Of a DNA stretch of 46,397 nucleotides, positions 46,286 through 46,397 are shown in pieces. Position 1 is the stretch's first letter. The number at the start of each line of letters is the position of its first letter. The notes beneath the pieces are model-generated. The model worked only from the letters and a program-made list of their open reading frames with translations, was not told where the DNA came from and made no database searches. The position numbers and the translations under genes are program-made. The stretch is taken from assembly GCA_900169235.1 (NCBI GenBank), contig FWCC01000071.1, forward strand, positions 9,090-55,486, in the 5' to 3' direction. Source of the DNA: Zarea fungicola. Its lineage: Eukaryota > Ascomycota > Sordariomycetes > Hypocreales > Cordycipitaceae.

Positions 46286-46327
46286 GCAAGCTGCAGGCTG
46301 CAGGCTGCAAGCTGCAAGCTGCAAGCT
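46286..46327. repeat. 7-base tandem repeat GCAAGCT/GCAGGCT, 6 copies
   Basis: Six uninterrupted 7-base units, 42 bases in all, differing only at one position (A or G). The unit length is not a multiple of three, so reading frames through it give low-complexity peptides (such as SLQLAAC) that should not be taken as genes. Confidence 0.95.
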
Positions 46328-46397
46328 CTTGCAGTCTGCAGGCAACTATACATGGGCTACTTACACTATATGGTTATCTACTTGTGCCACGCCCCCA

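Larger units (their letters stand above)
44955..46397. other. 3' flank of PRO1-type gene to window end
   Basis: No gene is supported within 1.4 kb. Short frames on both strands lack features; some near the end simply read through the 7-base repeat. Three simple repeats are listed separately. A gene entering from the right edge cannot be excluded. Confidence 0.5.

Overview
This window is nuclear DNA of a filamentous ascomycete (Pezizomycotina), most likely a Sordariomycete and plausibly Hypocreales; that placement is inferred from protein resemblance and was not tested. Genes carry short introns (about 50-110 bases) with GT(A/G) donors, CTAAC-like branch points and YAG acceptors. Several proteins are typical of filamentous fungi: a PRO1/ADV-1-type regulator, a tannase, a GPI-anchored aspartic protease and a BBE-type flavoenzyme. 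I see no CRISPR array, prokaryotic operon, rRNA gene, tRNA gene or intact transposon. || Layout. 0-6 kb: an ACS/Dal5-type MFS permease (minus) sits head-to-head with a secreted tannase/feruloyl esterase (plus) across a 570-base shared promoter, followed by ribosome-biogenesis factor NOP16. 6-13 kb: minus-strand genes for a four-TM MARVEL protein, a GPI-type cysteine-rich surface protein and a secreted BBE-type FAD oxidase, with one doubtful small ORF between the first two. 13-15 kb: a non-coding gap with a 15-bp-arm hairpin and a roughly 120-base tandem repeat. 15-21 kb: a Vba/Fnx1-like DHA2 transporter, a three-exon hypothetical gene with a Cys-pair motif and a TDA3-like FAD oxidoreductase. 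21-24 kb: a probably broken small cysteine-rich secreted protein and a thiol peroxidase (GPX/HYR1 type) whose upstream leader encodes an in-frame mitochondrial-like presequence. 27.4-29.7 kb: a yapsin-like aspartic protease. 29.7-42.3 kb: a 12.6-kb stretch with no supportable gene, ending at a Zn2Cys6 regulator of PRO1/ADV-1 type (42.3-45.0 kb). || How the parts fit. Most genes are unrelated housekeeping, wall, redox or transport functions, not a single cluster. The clearest functional pairing is the divergent permease and tannase, which could form a small unit for ester hydrolysis and uptake of the released carboxylate. The main candidates for unusual biology are a possible dual-localised peroxidase from alternative start codons, the very long upstream region of the developmental regulator, and the frameshifted cysteine-rich gene.
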